Shown piece by piece: positions 49,464 through 59,018 of a stretch of DNA of 64,000 nt (positions are counted from its first letter, which is position 1; every line of letters begins with the position of its first letter). A program made the position numbers and the translations under genes. The stretch spans positions 35,486-99,485 of the forward strand of contig JAPKMR010000011.1 of the NCBI GenBank assembly GCA_026645815.1. The letters are read 5' to 3'. The notes below the pieces were generated by a model. It ran no database searches. It had not been told where the DNA came from and saw nothing but the letters and a program-made list of their open reading frames with translations. Source of the stretch: Anaerolineae bacterium (GTDB lineage: Bacteria > Chloroflexota > Anaerolineae > B4-G1 > SLSP01).

Positions 49464-50723
49464 ATGTCAAAAACAAATGTCTATGAAAATGTCAAGACTC
49501 AGTTCGAGCGTGCTGCCGACCTGATGCAGCTCGATCCTGAAATCCGTCGCATCCTTTCCACCACTGCCAACGAGATTGTTGTGCACTTCCCGGTCGTGAT
49601 GGATGATGGGCATGTGCAAATGTTCACGGGTTACCGCGTACAACATAACGGTGTGCTGGGTCCTTACAAGGGCGGTCTACGGTTCCATCCCGCCGTAGAT
49701 ATTGATGAGGTCCGCGCTTTGGCAACCTGGATGACTTGGAAGTGCGCCATCGCCGGATTGCCCTACGGCGGCGCCAAGGGCGGCATCCAGATGAACCCTA
49801 TCCAATACTCTCAGAAAGAACTTGAGCGCATCACGCGGCGCTTCACCTTTGCGCTGGGCAGCAATATTGGTCCCGAATACGATATTCCTGCCCCAGATGT
49901 GAATACCAACGCACAGGTGATGGCGTGGATTCTTGACACCTACCTTTCGATGATGCCGCCACTGGAACGCAACCGCTGTGTGCATGTTGTCACGGGCAAA
50001 CCCATTGAATCCGGCGGTAGCCTGGGGCGCGATAAAGCCACCGGACAAGGATTGGTATACATTGTGGTTGCGTGGGCGGCGGATCATGATTTTCCATTGG
50101 CAGGGGCGCGCTACATTGTACAGGGTTTTGGGAACGTTGGTTCGTGGAGTGCTCGCTTGCTCAAGCCCTACGGCGCCGTGCTTGCAGCTGTTGAGGACCA
50201 CACCGGGGCGATTTTGTGCTCCGATGGCATTGACCCTGATGACCTGGCAGCATACGTGCGTGCGCATGGCGGCGTCGCCGGTTACCCTCGCGCGACTGCA
50301 ATTGACCACCACACCTTTCTGAGCACCGAAGCGGATTTCTTTGTGCCGGCGGCGCTGGAAAACCAGATTACTGCGGAGACAGCCCCCTGGCTTCGGGTGC
50401 GACTGGTGGTCGAGGGCGCCAATGGACCGACAGATATCGAAGGTGACCGCATTCTTCAGGAGCGCGGCATCACCGTTCTGCCAGATGTGCTCTGCAATGC
50501 GGGCGGCGTCACCGTCAGCTACTTTGAGTGGTTGCAGAACAAACGCAGCGAATTTTGGGACCTCGATGAAGTAGATGGCAAACTGTACAAGAAGATGCTC
50601 AGCGCCTACCGCAAAGTGCGCGACGCGGTTAAAGAATATGACACGGATTGGCGCACTGCGGCGTACATCGTGGCGCTGCGCCGCCTGGAGAAGGTGTACA
50701 AGGAGCGTGGCATCTTCCCGTGA
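49464..50723 (+). CDS. Glu/Leu/Phe/Val dehydrogenase family protein
   Basis: GPYKGGLRFHPAVDIDEVRALATWMTWKCAIAGLPYGGAKGGI, FGNVGSWSARLL, EGANGPTDIEGDRILQERGI; SD TAGGAGG. Confidence 0.93.
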   Translation: MSKTNVYENVKTQFERAADLMQLDPEIRRILSTTANEIVVHFPVVMDDGHVQMFTGYRVQHNGVLGPYKGGLRFHPAVDIDEVRALATWMTWKCAIAGLPYGGAKGGIQMNPIQYSQKELERITRRFTFALGSNIGPEYDIPAPDVNTNAQVMAWILDTYLSMMPPLERNRCVHVVTGKPIESGGSLGRDKATGQGLVYIVVAWAADHDFPLAGARYIVQGFGNVGSWSARLLKPYGAVLAAVEDHTGAILCSDGIDPDDLAAYVRAHGGVAGYPRATAIDHHTFLSTEADFFVPAALENQITAETAPWLRVRLVVEGANGPTDIEGDRILQERGITVLPDVLCNAGGVTVSYFEWLQNKRSEFWDLDEVDGKLYKKMLSAYRKVRDAVKEYDTDWRTAAYIVALRRLEKVYKERGIFP

Positions 50724-50864
50724 GCGAGGTGTGGAATTTCCTGTATGACATTTGCGGTTTCAAAATGGTGCACTGGAAGGCTTATTGTTTGGAAAACCTG
50801 ACGGCGATTCGCCTTTACGAGCCAGGTTGGAGCCTGGCGATTCTAAGTTAAGGTGATATGAACG

Positions 50865-53800
50865 ATGAGATGTCCAAGCTGTGATTACGATAACCCCGAG
50901 GGTAACCGCTTTTGCGGGATGTGCGGGATTTCTCTGGCGCAACCCTGTCCTGCCTGCGGTTTTGTGAATCCACCCGATCATCGCTTTTGCGGGCAGTGTG
51001 GAGCGCGCTTGATCCCGGCATTCCACGCGGCGGGCGCCACGCCAGCTCCCGCCGCACCGGTTGTCGCCCCGCCGCCGGCGCCATCCGCGGCGTTGCCGCT
51101 GTCTGCAATGCCGCTGTCTACACCGCCGTTGCAGGCACCGCCGTTGCCTGCAACGGCGCACTTGAATGGCGAGCGTCGCGTCGCGACCGTCATCCTCGCC
51201 GACGTCCACGGATCCACAAATCTGCTTGAGCGCACCGGCACCGAGAAATGGGTCGCTCTGATGAACGAGATGTTCCAGATCCTGGAAACGGAGATCTACC
51301 GCTTCGGCGGGCAGGTGGATCAGTTCCGGGGCGATGGGTTGGTTGCCTTCTTCGGGGCGACTGCTGCACACGAGGATGACCCGGAGCGTGCCGTACTCGC
51401 GGGCCTGGCAATGCAAGAAGCAGTGCGGCGTTACGCGGGCACGCTCTCCGGGCGCGAGGGCGGCGACCTGCAGCTTCGCGTCGGCATCAACACCGGCGAG
51501 GTGATTGTCACCAGTGTGGGCGACCGCGAATACCATAGCGAGGATACCGCGATGGGCGAGGCCATCACCGTTGCGGCGCGCATGGAATCCTCGGCGGAGC
51601 CGGGGACGGTGCTCGTTAGCGCGCACACTTATGCCCTGACGCAGGATGTCTTCGCGTGGGAGGCGCTGGGGCAGATTCTGGTGAAGGGCATCAGCACCCC
51701 CATTGCTGTCTACCGTCCCCTGCGCCATCGCGCCGAGACGGAAGAGGCGCGGGCGCGGCTGCAGAGCTGCGACCTTTGTGCCACCCTTATCGGGCGCGAG
51801 GCTGAATTCCGTGCGCTGACCGAGAGTCTCGCAGCGGTGCGTGACCAACGGGGCGGTGTGGTGCTGCTCATGGGCGACCGGGGTATGGGCAAGTCCTTCC
51901 TCCTTGCGCGGGCGCGGCAGAATGTGGCGCGCCAGGAGGCGCTGTTTGCCGAGGCGCAAGGCGAGGCCGACCGTCCGCGGCAGCCGGTGATGTGGCTGCG
52001 TGGGCAGGGGCGTTCCTTCGACTGCGAGCGCCCGTACTCCCTTTGGGCGGACTTATTACGCCGCTGGCTCGAGCTGGGCTCCGATGACACACCTGAGATA
52101 ATCAGCGCGCGGTTGCAGCGCCAGCTCGAGGCTTTGCTCAATGTTCAGGCAGCGGATGCTTTTGCCTACCTGGCGACGCTCTTCGATCTGCCCGTGGATT
52201 CCGCCATCGCCGAGCGCGTGCGGCAGATGGATGCTGTGCGGCTGCAGCAGGAGCTCTTCCGCATCGTCTACGCCTGCATGGAGGCCTTGGCACGGCGCGG
52301 TCCGCTGGTTTGCATGCTCAATCACATTCACTGGGCCGATGCCAGCTCGCTGGCGCTTCTCAAATATTGTCTGCCCTTGTGCGATAGCGCGCCCATCCTC
52401 TGGATTCTGATTTTCCGTCCTGACCGCAGCTCCCCGGTGTGGGCTTTCCGGCACTTCGTGGAGACAGAGTTCCCGCACCGGCTGACGACGCTGCAGCTGG
52501 GACCACTGAGCCGCCGCGAAAGCGCTACCTTCATTGAGAAGCTCATCGGCGTGGATGTGCTGCCCGAGCCGCTTGCCGTGGCCCTGCTCGACCGGGCGGA
52601 AGGGAACCCCTATTTCATCGAGGAACTGGCACGCTCGCTCATCAGCACAGGGGTGCTCGCGCGCAACTCGGAGGATGACGCCTGGCGCCTCGTCCGACCC
52701 GCGGATTCCGTGGTGCTCCCCGATAGCCTGCAGGGGCTGCTGCAATCCCGAATTGACGCGCTCGCCCCCGCGACCCGGCGGGTGTTGCAGATGGCCTCCG
52801 CCGTTGGGCGGGTCTTCTGGTCGGAACTGTTGCAGACCTTGGTGAGCACGGCCTGGGGGGAGGGCCCGCCGCCGGGACCGCTGCTCGAACATCTGACGGC
52901 GCTCCAGCGCGCGCAGTTCATCAACGAGCAGGGACGCGTCCCCGAACTCGGCACCGCCTACGGTTTCCGCTCGGCGTTGCTCTACGAGGTGGTCTACGAT
53001 GGGCTGCTCACCTCACAGCGCGCCGCCTATCATCTGCAAATCGCGGAGTACTTTGAAACGCGCCTGAGCGCCGAGGTGCGCTCACAATATTACAGCCTGC
53101 TGGCGTATCACTATCAGCGCGCAGGCCGACCGGACCGCGAAATAGATTATGTCCTCAAGGCCGCGCGGCAGGCGCGGCAGGTCTATGCCAATACCGAAGC
53201 GTTGACTGCTTATGCGCGTGCGCTTGCGCTTTTTGCAGAACTGGAGGCGGCAGCTCCGACGGCGGAGGAAAAGGACGCCCTGCGCGTACGCCGCTTCGAT
53301 GTGTATTCGGCGCGCGCGGGTGTCTTCCGCCTGCTGGGGCAGACGGCACGCTTCTTCGAGGAGGCAGAGACGATGTTGGCGTTGGCGCAGCAGCTGCCTG
53401 ATCATCCAGAGCTGCTGGTGGATGCGTTGCTCTTGCAGCCGAGCGTGGGCAATTGGGAAACCGAAGAGCAGCTGCGCGAGGGGACGGCGCTGATCGAGCG
53501 AGCCTTGCAGCTGACGCGTGATTTGGGCGAACGCAAGCGAGAGATGGTGGCGTTGGCCACGCTGGCGGGGCATTATTACAACCTGGGGAATCCCGCCTGG
53601 CTTGAACTGGGCGAGGCCTCCATCCAGCTGGCCCGCGAATTGGGCGACCGGCGCTTTGAGGTGAGCCTGCTCACGGCCGTGGGCGAGATCTTTGCCCTGA
53701 GCGATCCCCAGCGCAGCCTGGAGTATCTGGAGCTGGCGTTGCCCATCTGCCAGGAACTGGGGGATAAGATGGCGCAGCTCGATCTGCTGCAGCTGGTGGG

Positions 53801-54716
53801 CAACCAAATGGAAAACAGCGGCGATTATTATCGCCGCCTCAAGGAATGTCACGAGCCACAATTGCAGCTCTCACGTGAGATTGGCTTCCGCAACGGTGAA
53901 TCTTACGCGCTGATGTTTGTGGGACAGCTTCGTGGTATCTACCTGGGCGATTTCGATGGTGGCAGGCTGGCGTTGGAACTCTCGTTTGATATGAGCGCCG
54001 ATGCTCCCGATTCGGCGGTTTTCCGCACCTTGCGACTGGCGCAGCTCGATATCGAGGAAGGGCAACTAGAGGCGGCACGGGCGCGTCTGACGCAGGAATA
54101 CGGGCTAGAGCGTCTTCTGGAATCTGAGCCACGGCAGAGCGTCTCCAAAGAGCCAAGCCATGACCTGTTGACCTTTGCGCAGTTAGGGCTATCTCTGGTA
54201 TGGATGCAGTGGTGTAACGCGATGGCGGATGCGACTCATGCGCAGGCGACCCTGCAGCTGGCTCAACGCGTCCGGGAAGTTTTGGTGGAAGACACACACT
54301 TCTCGCAGCAGTATCTGATGGTCACGGACCTGCGGGTCGCAGCTGCCCGGCTTCGGTTGGCAGCGTTGGCGACCGAGGCTGCGGAGCGTGAACAGCATGC
54401 AGCGGCAGCCCTGGCAGCTTCGCAGGCAGCGCTGGATACCTACCAGCGTTTTGGCTTTGTGCGTCCAGTTGAGGCTACGGATGAGGAGCTGCTTTACATT
54501 CACCATCTGGCGCTCAAAGCCAATGGCATGACCACCCCTGCCGCCGAATACCTCCGTCGCGCCCACGAGGAGATGCTGCGCAAAGCCAATCTCATCCCTG
54601 AAGATTCACCCTACCGCCGCAGCTACCTCGAAGCGCTGCCATTGCACCGGGAAATTCGCGCGGCTTATGCTTTGAGCTCCGGGCAGCGCATTTGGGAGGG
54701 GGCGTGCTTGCGCTAG
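50865..54716 (+). CDS. Zinc-ribbon - class III nucleotide cyclase-like - AAA ATPase - TPR protein (paralog 3)
   Basis: MRCPSCDYDNPEGNRFCGMCG...CPACGFVNPPDHRFCGQCG; ATVILADVHGSTNL...FRGDGLVAFFG...TAMGEAITVAARM; GDRGMGKS. Confidence 0.88.
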   Translation: MRCPSCDYDNPEGNRFCGMCGISLAQPCPACGFVNPPDHRFCGQCGARLIPAFHAAGATPAPAAPVVAPPPAPSAALPLSAMPLSTPPLQAPPLPATAHLNGERRVATVILADVHGSTNLLERTGTEKWVALMNEMFQILETEIYRFGGQVDQFRGDGLVAFFGATAAHEDDPERAVLAGLAMQEAVRRYAGTLSGREGGDLQLRVGINTGEVIVTSVGDREYHSEDTAMGEAITVAARMESSAEPGTVLVSAHTYALTQDVFAWEALGQILVKGISTPIAVYRPLRHRAETEEARARLQSCDLCATLIGREAEFRALTESLAAVRDQRGGVVLLMGDRGMGKSFLLARARQNVARQEALFAEAQGEADRPRQPVMWLRGQGRSFDCERPYSLWADLLRRWLELGSDDTPEIISARLQRQLEALLNVQAADAFAYLATLFDLPVDSAIAERVRQMDAVRLQQELFRIVYACMEALARRGPLVCMLNHIHWADASSLALLKYCLPLCDSAPILWILIFRPDRSSPVWAFRHFVETEFPHRLTTLQLGPLSRRESATFIEKLIGVDVLPEPLAVALLDRAEGNPYFIEELARSLISTGVLARNSEDDAWRLVRPADSVVLPDSLQGLLQSRIDALAPATRRVLQMASAVGRVFWSELLQTLVSTAWGEGPPPGPLLEHLTALQRAQFINEQGRVPELGTAYGFRSALLYEVVYDGLLTSQRAAYHLQIAEYFETRLSAEVRSQYYSLLAYHYQRAGRPDREIDYVLKAARQARQVYANTEALTAYARALALFAELEAAAPTAEEKDALRVRRFDVYSARAGVFRLLGQTARFFEEAETMLALAQQLPDHPELLVDALLLQPSVGNWETEEQLREGTALIERALQLTRDLGERKREMVALATLAGHYYNLGNPAWLELGEASIQLARELGDRRFEVSLLTAVGEIFALSDPQRSLEYLELALPICQELGDKMAQLDLLQLVGNQMENSGDYYRRLKECHEPQLQLSREIGFRNGESYALMFVGQLRGIYLGDFDGGRLALELSFDMSADAPDSAVFRTLRLAQLDIEEGQLEAARARLTQEYGLERLLESEPRQSVSKEPSHDLLTFAQLGLSLVWMQWCNAMADATHAQATLQLAQRVREVLVEDTHFSQQYLMVTDLRVAAARLRLAALATEAAEREQHAAAALAASQAALDTYQRFGFVRPVEATDEELLYIHHLALKANGMTTPAAEYLRRAHEEMLRKANLIPEDSPYRRSYLEALPLHREIRAAYALSSGQRIWEGACLR

Positions 54717-54739
54717 AAGTTCGCAGTGCTTGGAGTGCG

Positions 54740-54910
54740 GGATTTCGTAGCAGGTCGCTGACCGAAACTGCGTTACGCCGCGCATAATGCATCTGAAGCG
54801 TGAGCAAGGCATTCGTCCCAAGGTTGCGCAGCAACCCGTTGATAAAGTAGCCAACTTGCACTGCGAGCCTCACAGGGTACGCAGAAGCCCGCTGAACTGC
54901 TACGAATGCC
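54740..54910. repeat. Intergenic element bounded by 14-bp imperfect inverted repeats
   Basis: GGATTTCGTAGCAG (54740..54753) and CTGCTACGAATGCC (54897..54910), 12/14 complementary. Confidence 0.45.
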
Positions 54911-55006
54911 CACCCTCAACAAATTGCCCTTCCTCCAAAATCCTCTATACTCATAGGTATACATTGCACAACGAGAGCAAAATTATGATAAGCAACTATT
55001 CTTATA

Positions 55007-55049
55007 GAGGTGTTTTGTGATGGAGCTTCGCCCCATCACAAAACACCTC
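55007..55049. terminator. Long perfect hairpin
   Basis: GAGGTGTTTTGTGATGG / CCATCACAAAACACCTC 17-bp stem. Confidence 0.5.
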
Positions 55050-55152
55050 AGTTCTCCTGGCTTTAAGTTTACAAACACACAGCGAAAATCAGCTTTCAAG
55101 TAGACTCTAGGATTATAGTACAATGCCTGGTAGCACTCTCTGGGGAGGGAAC

Positions 55153-55746
55153 ATGTACCCTGATATCATATTACACCTGCCTGAATGGATTGCCGGAGAG
55201 TTTCAATCGCCAGCACAGCGCTTTCCCACACTCAAGGAGCGCATGGCTTTCGTTATCCGGCTTGCAGAGCGCAATATTCAAGAGGGCACTGGTGGACCCT
55301 TCGGCGCCGCCGTCTTTGCACAGGAAACCGGCGAGTTGATTGCCCCAGGCGTTAACATCGTGGTTGCCTCACATTGCTCGCTCGCACATGCTGAAGCCGT
55401 AGCCATCATGTTAGCGCAACAAATCTGCGGAACCTTCGACCTGAGCGCCGACTTTCTACCACCGCTGGAATTGGTCACCAGTGCACAACCTTGCATCCAA
55501 TGTTACGGCAATATCTGGTGGAGCGGGCTTCAACGGCTGATCGTCGGCGCAAGCAAAGCTGATGTCGAAGACCTGACCGGTTTCCAGGAAGGACCGGTGC
55601 CGGAAAACTGGGTCGAAACCCTGGAGCACCGCCCCCCTCTCCCACCTATCCGCGTAATCCAGAATGTACTCCGCGAGGAGGCCTGCGCAGTCCTACGAGC
55701 TTATGCTGAAAACGGCGGGCTGGTCTACAATCCAGATGTGACGTAG
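55153..55746 (+). CDS. Cytidine/guanine deaminase-family (CDA fold) protein
   Basis: GGPFGAAVFAQ, zinc motifs AHAEAVA and QPCIQCYG; SD GGGGAGGG before ATG 55153. Tabulated start 55123. Confidence 0.85.
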   Translation: MYPDIILHLPEWIAGEFQSPAQRFPTLKERMAFVIRLAERNIQEGTGGPFGAAVFAQETGELIAPGVNIVVASHCSLAHAEAVAIMLAQQICGTFDLSADFLPPLELVTSAQPCIQCYGNIWWSGLQRLIVGASKADVEDLTGFQEGPVPENWVETLEHRPPLPPIRVIQNVLREEACAVLRAYAENGGLVYNPDVT

Positions 55747-55832
55747 ATCCGAAGCCGAAGCACCAACGATCAGAGAACAACATGTCTTACCTATACGCTT
55801 TCCCCATCACTAATTGACAAGGAGATATCAAA

Positions 55833-57302
55833 GTGGACCCGACGGAAACCCCTAAACCCCAACCAGAAGCCCCGAAAGAGGAACAAATCAGCACGCAACA
55901 TGTGCTGCGTGTGAACGGTGAGGAGATTGCCTACACAGCCATCACCGGAACAATGGTCCTCAAAGCTACAGACGGCGCGACTCCCAAAGCCTCCGTCTTT
56001 TTCGTTGCCTATACACGCGATGGGATAGAAGACACCTCCAAACGCCCCATCACCTTCTCTTTTAACGGCGGACCAGGCTCTTCGTCCATCTGGATGCACC
56101 TGGGTTTACTTGGCCCGCGGCGCGTCCGCCTGGCAGAAGATGGAGGCCCCGTTCCACCACCCTATCAGCTGGTAGACAATGCTTACTCACTGCTCGATGA
56201 GACAGACCTGGTATTCATTGATCCCGTGAGCACCGGCTATAGCCGTCCGGCGCCGGGCGAAGAAGTCAAACAATTCCACGGACTGGAGCAGGACGCCGAA
56301 TGGATGGGGGAATTCATCAGGCTCTTCACCACCCGCTTTCAACGCTGGAGCTCGCCCAAATTCCTGATTGGGGAGAGCTATGGCACCACCCGCGCGGCAG
56401 CGCTGTCTGGCAGACTCCAGAATCATCACAGCCTCTACCTCAACGGTATCATGCTCATCTCCACCGTGCTCAATTTCCAGGGCGTCCGGTTCAATACCGG
56501 CAATGATTTGCCCTACATCCTCTTCCTGCCTACCTACACCGCGACTGCCTGGTATCATGGGTGCTTGCCCGAGACCCTGCAAAGCCAACCGCTGCGGGAA
56601 CTACTAAACGAAGTGGAGCACTTTGCCCGCACGGATTATACACTGGCGCTGATGCAAGGTGCGCGCCTTCCTGCCGAGGAACAAGCCGCGATCGCAAAGC
56701 GGTTGGCAGCGTATACCGGGCTATCCGAGACCTATATTTCGCAGACGAATCTGCGGATCAACATCTATCGCTTCGTCAAAGAGTTACTGCGAAGCCAACG
56801 CCGCACGGTTGGACGGCTCGACAGCCGCTTCAAGGGCATAGATCGAGACGCTGCAGGAGAACACTTCGAGTACGACCCGAGCTACGCGATCATCCAGGGC
56901 GCCTATGCCGCCACCCTCAATGATTATGTCCGCCGCGAGCTACAGTTCACCAGCGATCTCCCTTATGAGGTGCTCACGAGCCTTCACGAGACCTGGGACT
57001 ACAGCGCTTTCCAGAACCAATACGTCAATGTAGCCGAGACGCTACGCGCCGCCATGTGCCAGAATCCCTATCTCAAGGTCTTCATCGCCAACGGCTACTA
57101 CGATTTTGCCACGCCATACTTTGCGACAGAATATACCTTCAACCATCTGGAGCTCGATGCCGAACTGCAGGGCAATATCAGCATGTGCTACTATGAAGCC
57201 GGGCACATGATGTACGTCCATGAGCCTTCGCTGGCACAGCTCAAAGCGAATCTGGCAGCGTTCATCCAAAGCTCTAAGGGAGAGCCAGAAGCAAGCGCAT
57301 AG
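55833..57302 (+). CDS. S10-family serine carboxypeptidase-like peptidase
   Basis: FSFNGGPGSSSIWMHLGLLGP, FLIGESYGTTRAAAL, ANGYYDFATPYFATEY, C-terminal GHMMYVHEP. Confidence 0.9.
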   Translation: MDPTETPKPQPEAPKEEQISTQHVLRVNGEEIAYTAITGTMVLKATDGATPKASVFFVAYTRDGIEDTSKRPITFSFNGGPGSSSIWMHLGLLGPRRVRLAEDGGPVPPPYQLVDNAYSLLDETDLVFIDPVSTGYSRPAPGEEVKQFHGLEQDAEWMGEFIRLFTTRFQRWSSPKFLIGESYGTTRAAALSGRLQNHHSLYLNGIMLISTVLNFQGVRFNTGNDLPYILFLPTYTATAWYHGCLPETLQSQPLRELLNEVEHFARTDYTLALMQGARLPAEEQAAIAKRLAAYTGLSETYISQTNLRINIYRFVKELLRSQRRTVGRLDSRFKGIDRDAAGEHFEYDPSYAIIQGAYAATLNDYVRRELQFTSDLPYEVLTSLHETWDYSAFQNQYVNVAETLRAAMCQNPYLKVFIANGYYDFATPYFATEYTFNHLELDAELQGNISMCYYEAGHMMYVHEPSLAQLKANLAAFIQSSKGEPEASA

Positions 57303-57317
57303 GGAATAGAAGCGGAA

Positions 57318-57358
57318 AACAGGAAGTCGCTGGCTGAAGGATAGCCCGGCTTCCTGTT
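57318..57358. terminator. Hairpin between S10 peptidase and FHA gene
   Basis: AACAGGAAG...CTTCCTGTT. Confidence 0.4.
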
Positions 57359-57384
57359 CCCTGTTGTTCATGGAGGATTTGCTC

Positions 57385-58005
57385 ATGATGGAGTCGCCAA
57401 GCCGGGCATGCCCATATTTCACCGATCCCACGGGACGCGAACACCTGCTGGAGCAGGATCTGGTCACCCTGGGGCGAGCCATCGAGAACAGCATCGTCAT
57501 CACCAGCAAGCGCATCTCCCGCGCGCATGCTCAGATACGACGCGAGGGCTGGCGGCGCATCCTGGAGGACCTTGGCAGCGCCAACGGCACTTTCTGCAAT
57601 GATGAGCGGGTACTGACTCCGGTGGAACTCCATGACGGCGACCGGGTTCTGGTCGGTGATGTGTTGCTCCTCTATCACGACCCTGACACCACACTGTGTG
57701 AATCGCGTTTTCCAGAACTGGAGGTAGATGTTGCTGCGGGCATTGTGCGTGTGAACCGCGAGGCAATCACACTCTCCCCCAAGGAATTCGAGCTGTTGAT
57801 CTATTTGCATGCACAGCGTGGGCAAATTTGCTCTAAAGATGAAATTGCCAGAGCAGTCTGGCCCGAATATCAGGATAGCGTCTATGATTACCAGATCGAA
57901 AACCTGATACGGCGACTGCGCGCCAAGATCGAAACCGACCCCGGAAATCCGCAGCTGCTCCTCACCATGCGCGGGCTGGGTTATAAATTACTCATGCGGG
58001 AGTGA
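57385..58005 (+). CDS. FHA domain fused to OmpR/PhoB-type winged-helix DNA-binding domain
   Basis: LVTLGRAIENSIVITSKRISRAHAQIRRE...EDLGSANGTFCND; LSPKEFELLIYLHAQRGQICSKDEIARAVWPE...IENLIRRLRAKIE; SD GGAGG spaced 8 nt from ATG 57385. Confidence 0.88.
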   Translation: MMESPSRACPYFTDPTGREHLLEQDLVTLGRAIENSIVITSKRISRAHAQIRREGWRRILEDLGSANGTFCNDERVLTPVELHDGDRVLVGDVLLLYHDPDTTLCESRFPELEVDVAAGIVRVNREAITLSPKEFELLIYLHAQRGQICSKDEIARAVWPEYQDSVYDYQIENLIRRLRAKIETDPGNPQLLLTMRGLGYKLLMRE

Positions 58006-58144
58006 GGTAGTAGCCCCTCACAAATTGATAGCCTCCTGTTAGTTTGCTGTTGGTGGGTGGATAGGTTCCCCTTGCACAGCTGTGCTATGGTAGTCTCGGT
58101 AACACGGGAACTGTTACCACAACATTCACACAGGAGGTAATCTT

Positions 58145-58933
58145 ATGGAAAGGCCGGGTTTGATGTTCATGCTCATTATATTAGGACTGAGCGCAATGGG
58201 ATGTACTGCTGCGGGCACTTTTGGGATCAAAGGTTCTGGTATCGTTCGCACAGAAGTGCATGAAGTACACGACTTCACCAGTGTCAACTTCGCCAGCATT
58301 GGAGAGCTCACTATTGAACAAGGTGAAGAGGAGGAGTTGCGCATTGAGGCCGAGGACAACCTGCTCCCGTATTTTGAGACCGAAATCCACGATGGGGAAC
58401 TCATCATCCGCCAGAGCATCCACACCCCGCTCCACCCCACCCAAGCCGTGCGTTTCTATCTCAAAGTCAAATCCCTGGAAGCACTCACCCTCACAGGCAG
58501 CGGCTCCGCTACAGCTGAGCAGCTCCACGCCGGGCAATTCACCCTGCGATTAACGGGTTCCGGCGATATTGCCCTGGGGCGTATTGAAGCCGATACATGC
58601 CGCGTAAAGCTCTCCGGTTCTGGAGATATCCAGATTGGCACCCTCATCGCCACTGAGCTGGAAAACCACCTTACTGGCTCAGGGAATCTGCGCGTTACCG
58701 GCACAGTGCGTACTCAAGAGTTAACGCTCAGCGGTTCCGGCAACTATCTGGCGGATGCCCTGCAAAGCAGCGACGCCACCTTGCGCCTCACCGGCAGCGG
58801 CTCAGCTCACGTGCAGGTCGCAGAGCAATTGGAGGCGCAACTCACCGGCAGCGGCTCAATTATCTACAGCGGCACACCTGCCGTGAAAAGCGTCATCACA
58901 GGATCGGGGAAAATCAGCACCCGTAGCAGCTGA
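58145..58933 (+). CDS. GIN/DUF2807-type beta-helix secreted protein
   Basis: FTSVNFASIGELTIEQGEEEELRIEAEDNLLPY and repeated L(T/S)GSG(S/D/N) motifs. Confidence 0.88.
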   Translation: MERPGLMFMLIILGLSAMGCTAAGTFGIKGSGIVRTEVHEVHDFTSVNFASIGELTIEQGEEEELRIEAEDNLLPYFETEIHDGELIIRQSIHTPLHPTQAVRFYLKVKSLEALTLTGSGSATAEQLHAGQFTLRLTGSGDIALGRIEADTCRVKLSGSGDIQIGTLIATELENHLTGSGNLRVTGTVRTQELTLSGSGNYLADALQSSDATLRLTGSGSAHVQVAEQLEAQLTGSGSIIYSGTPAVKSVITGSGKISTRSS

Positions 58934-59018
58934 ATGCCAGGTGCTATCCATACTCCAGGATTAGCCAGGCTAAGCAGCATCACACGAACACGGTGAACTC
59001 TCTCTTTGGAGCAAAACC

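Noticed and set aside
51090-51165. Short tandem-like CCGCTGTCT/CCGCCGTTGC repeats
   Set aside because: Encodes a Pro/Ala-rich linker (PLSAMPLSTPPLQAPPLPAT) in cyclase paralog 3; ordinary linker low complexity.
50760-51959. 399-aa minus-strand ORF opposite cyclase paralog 3
   Set aside because: Arg/His/Gln-rich shadow ORF with no domain; opposite a clear coding region.
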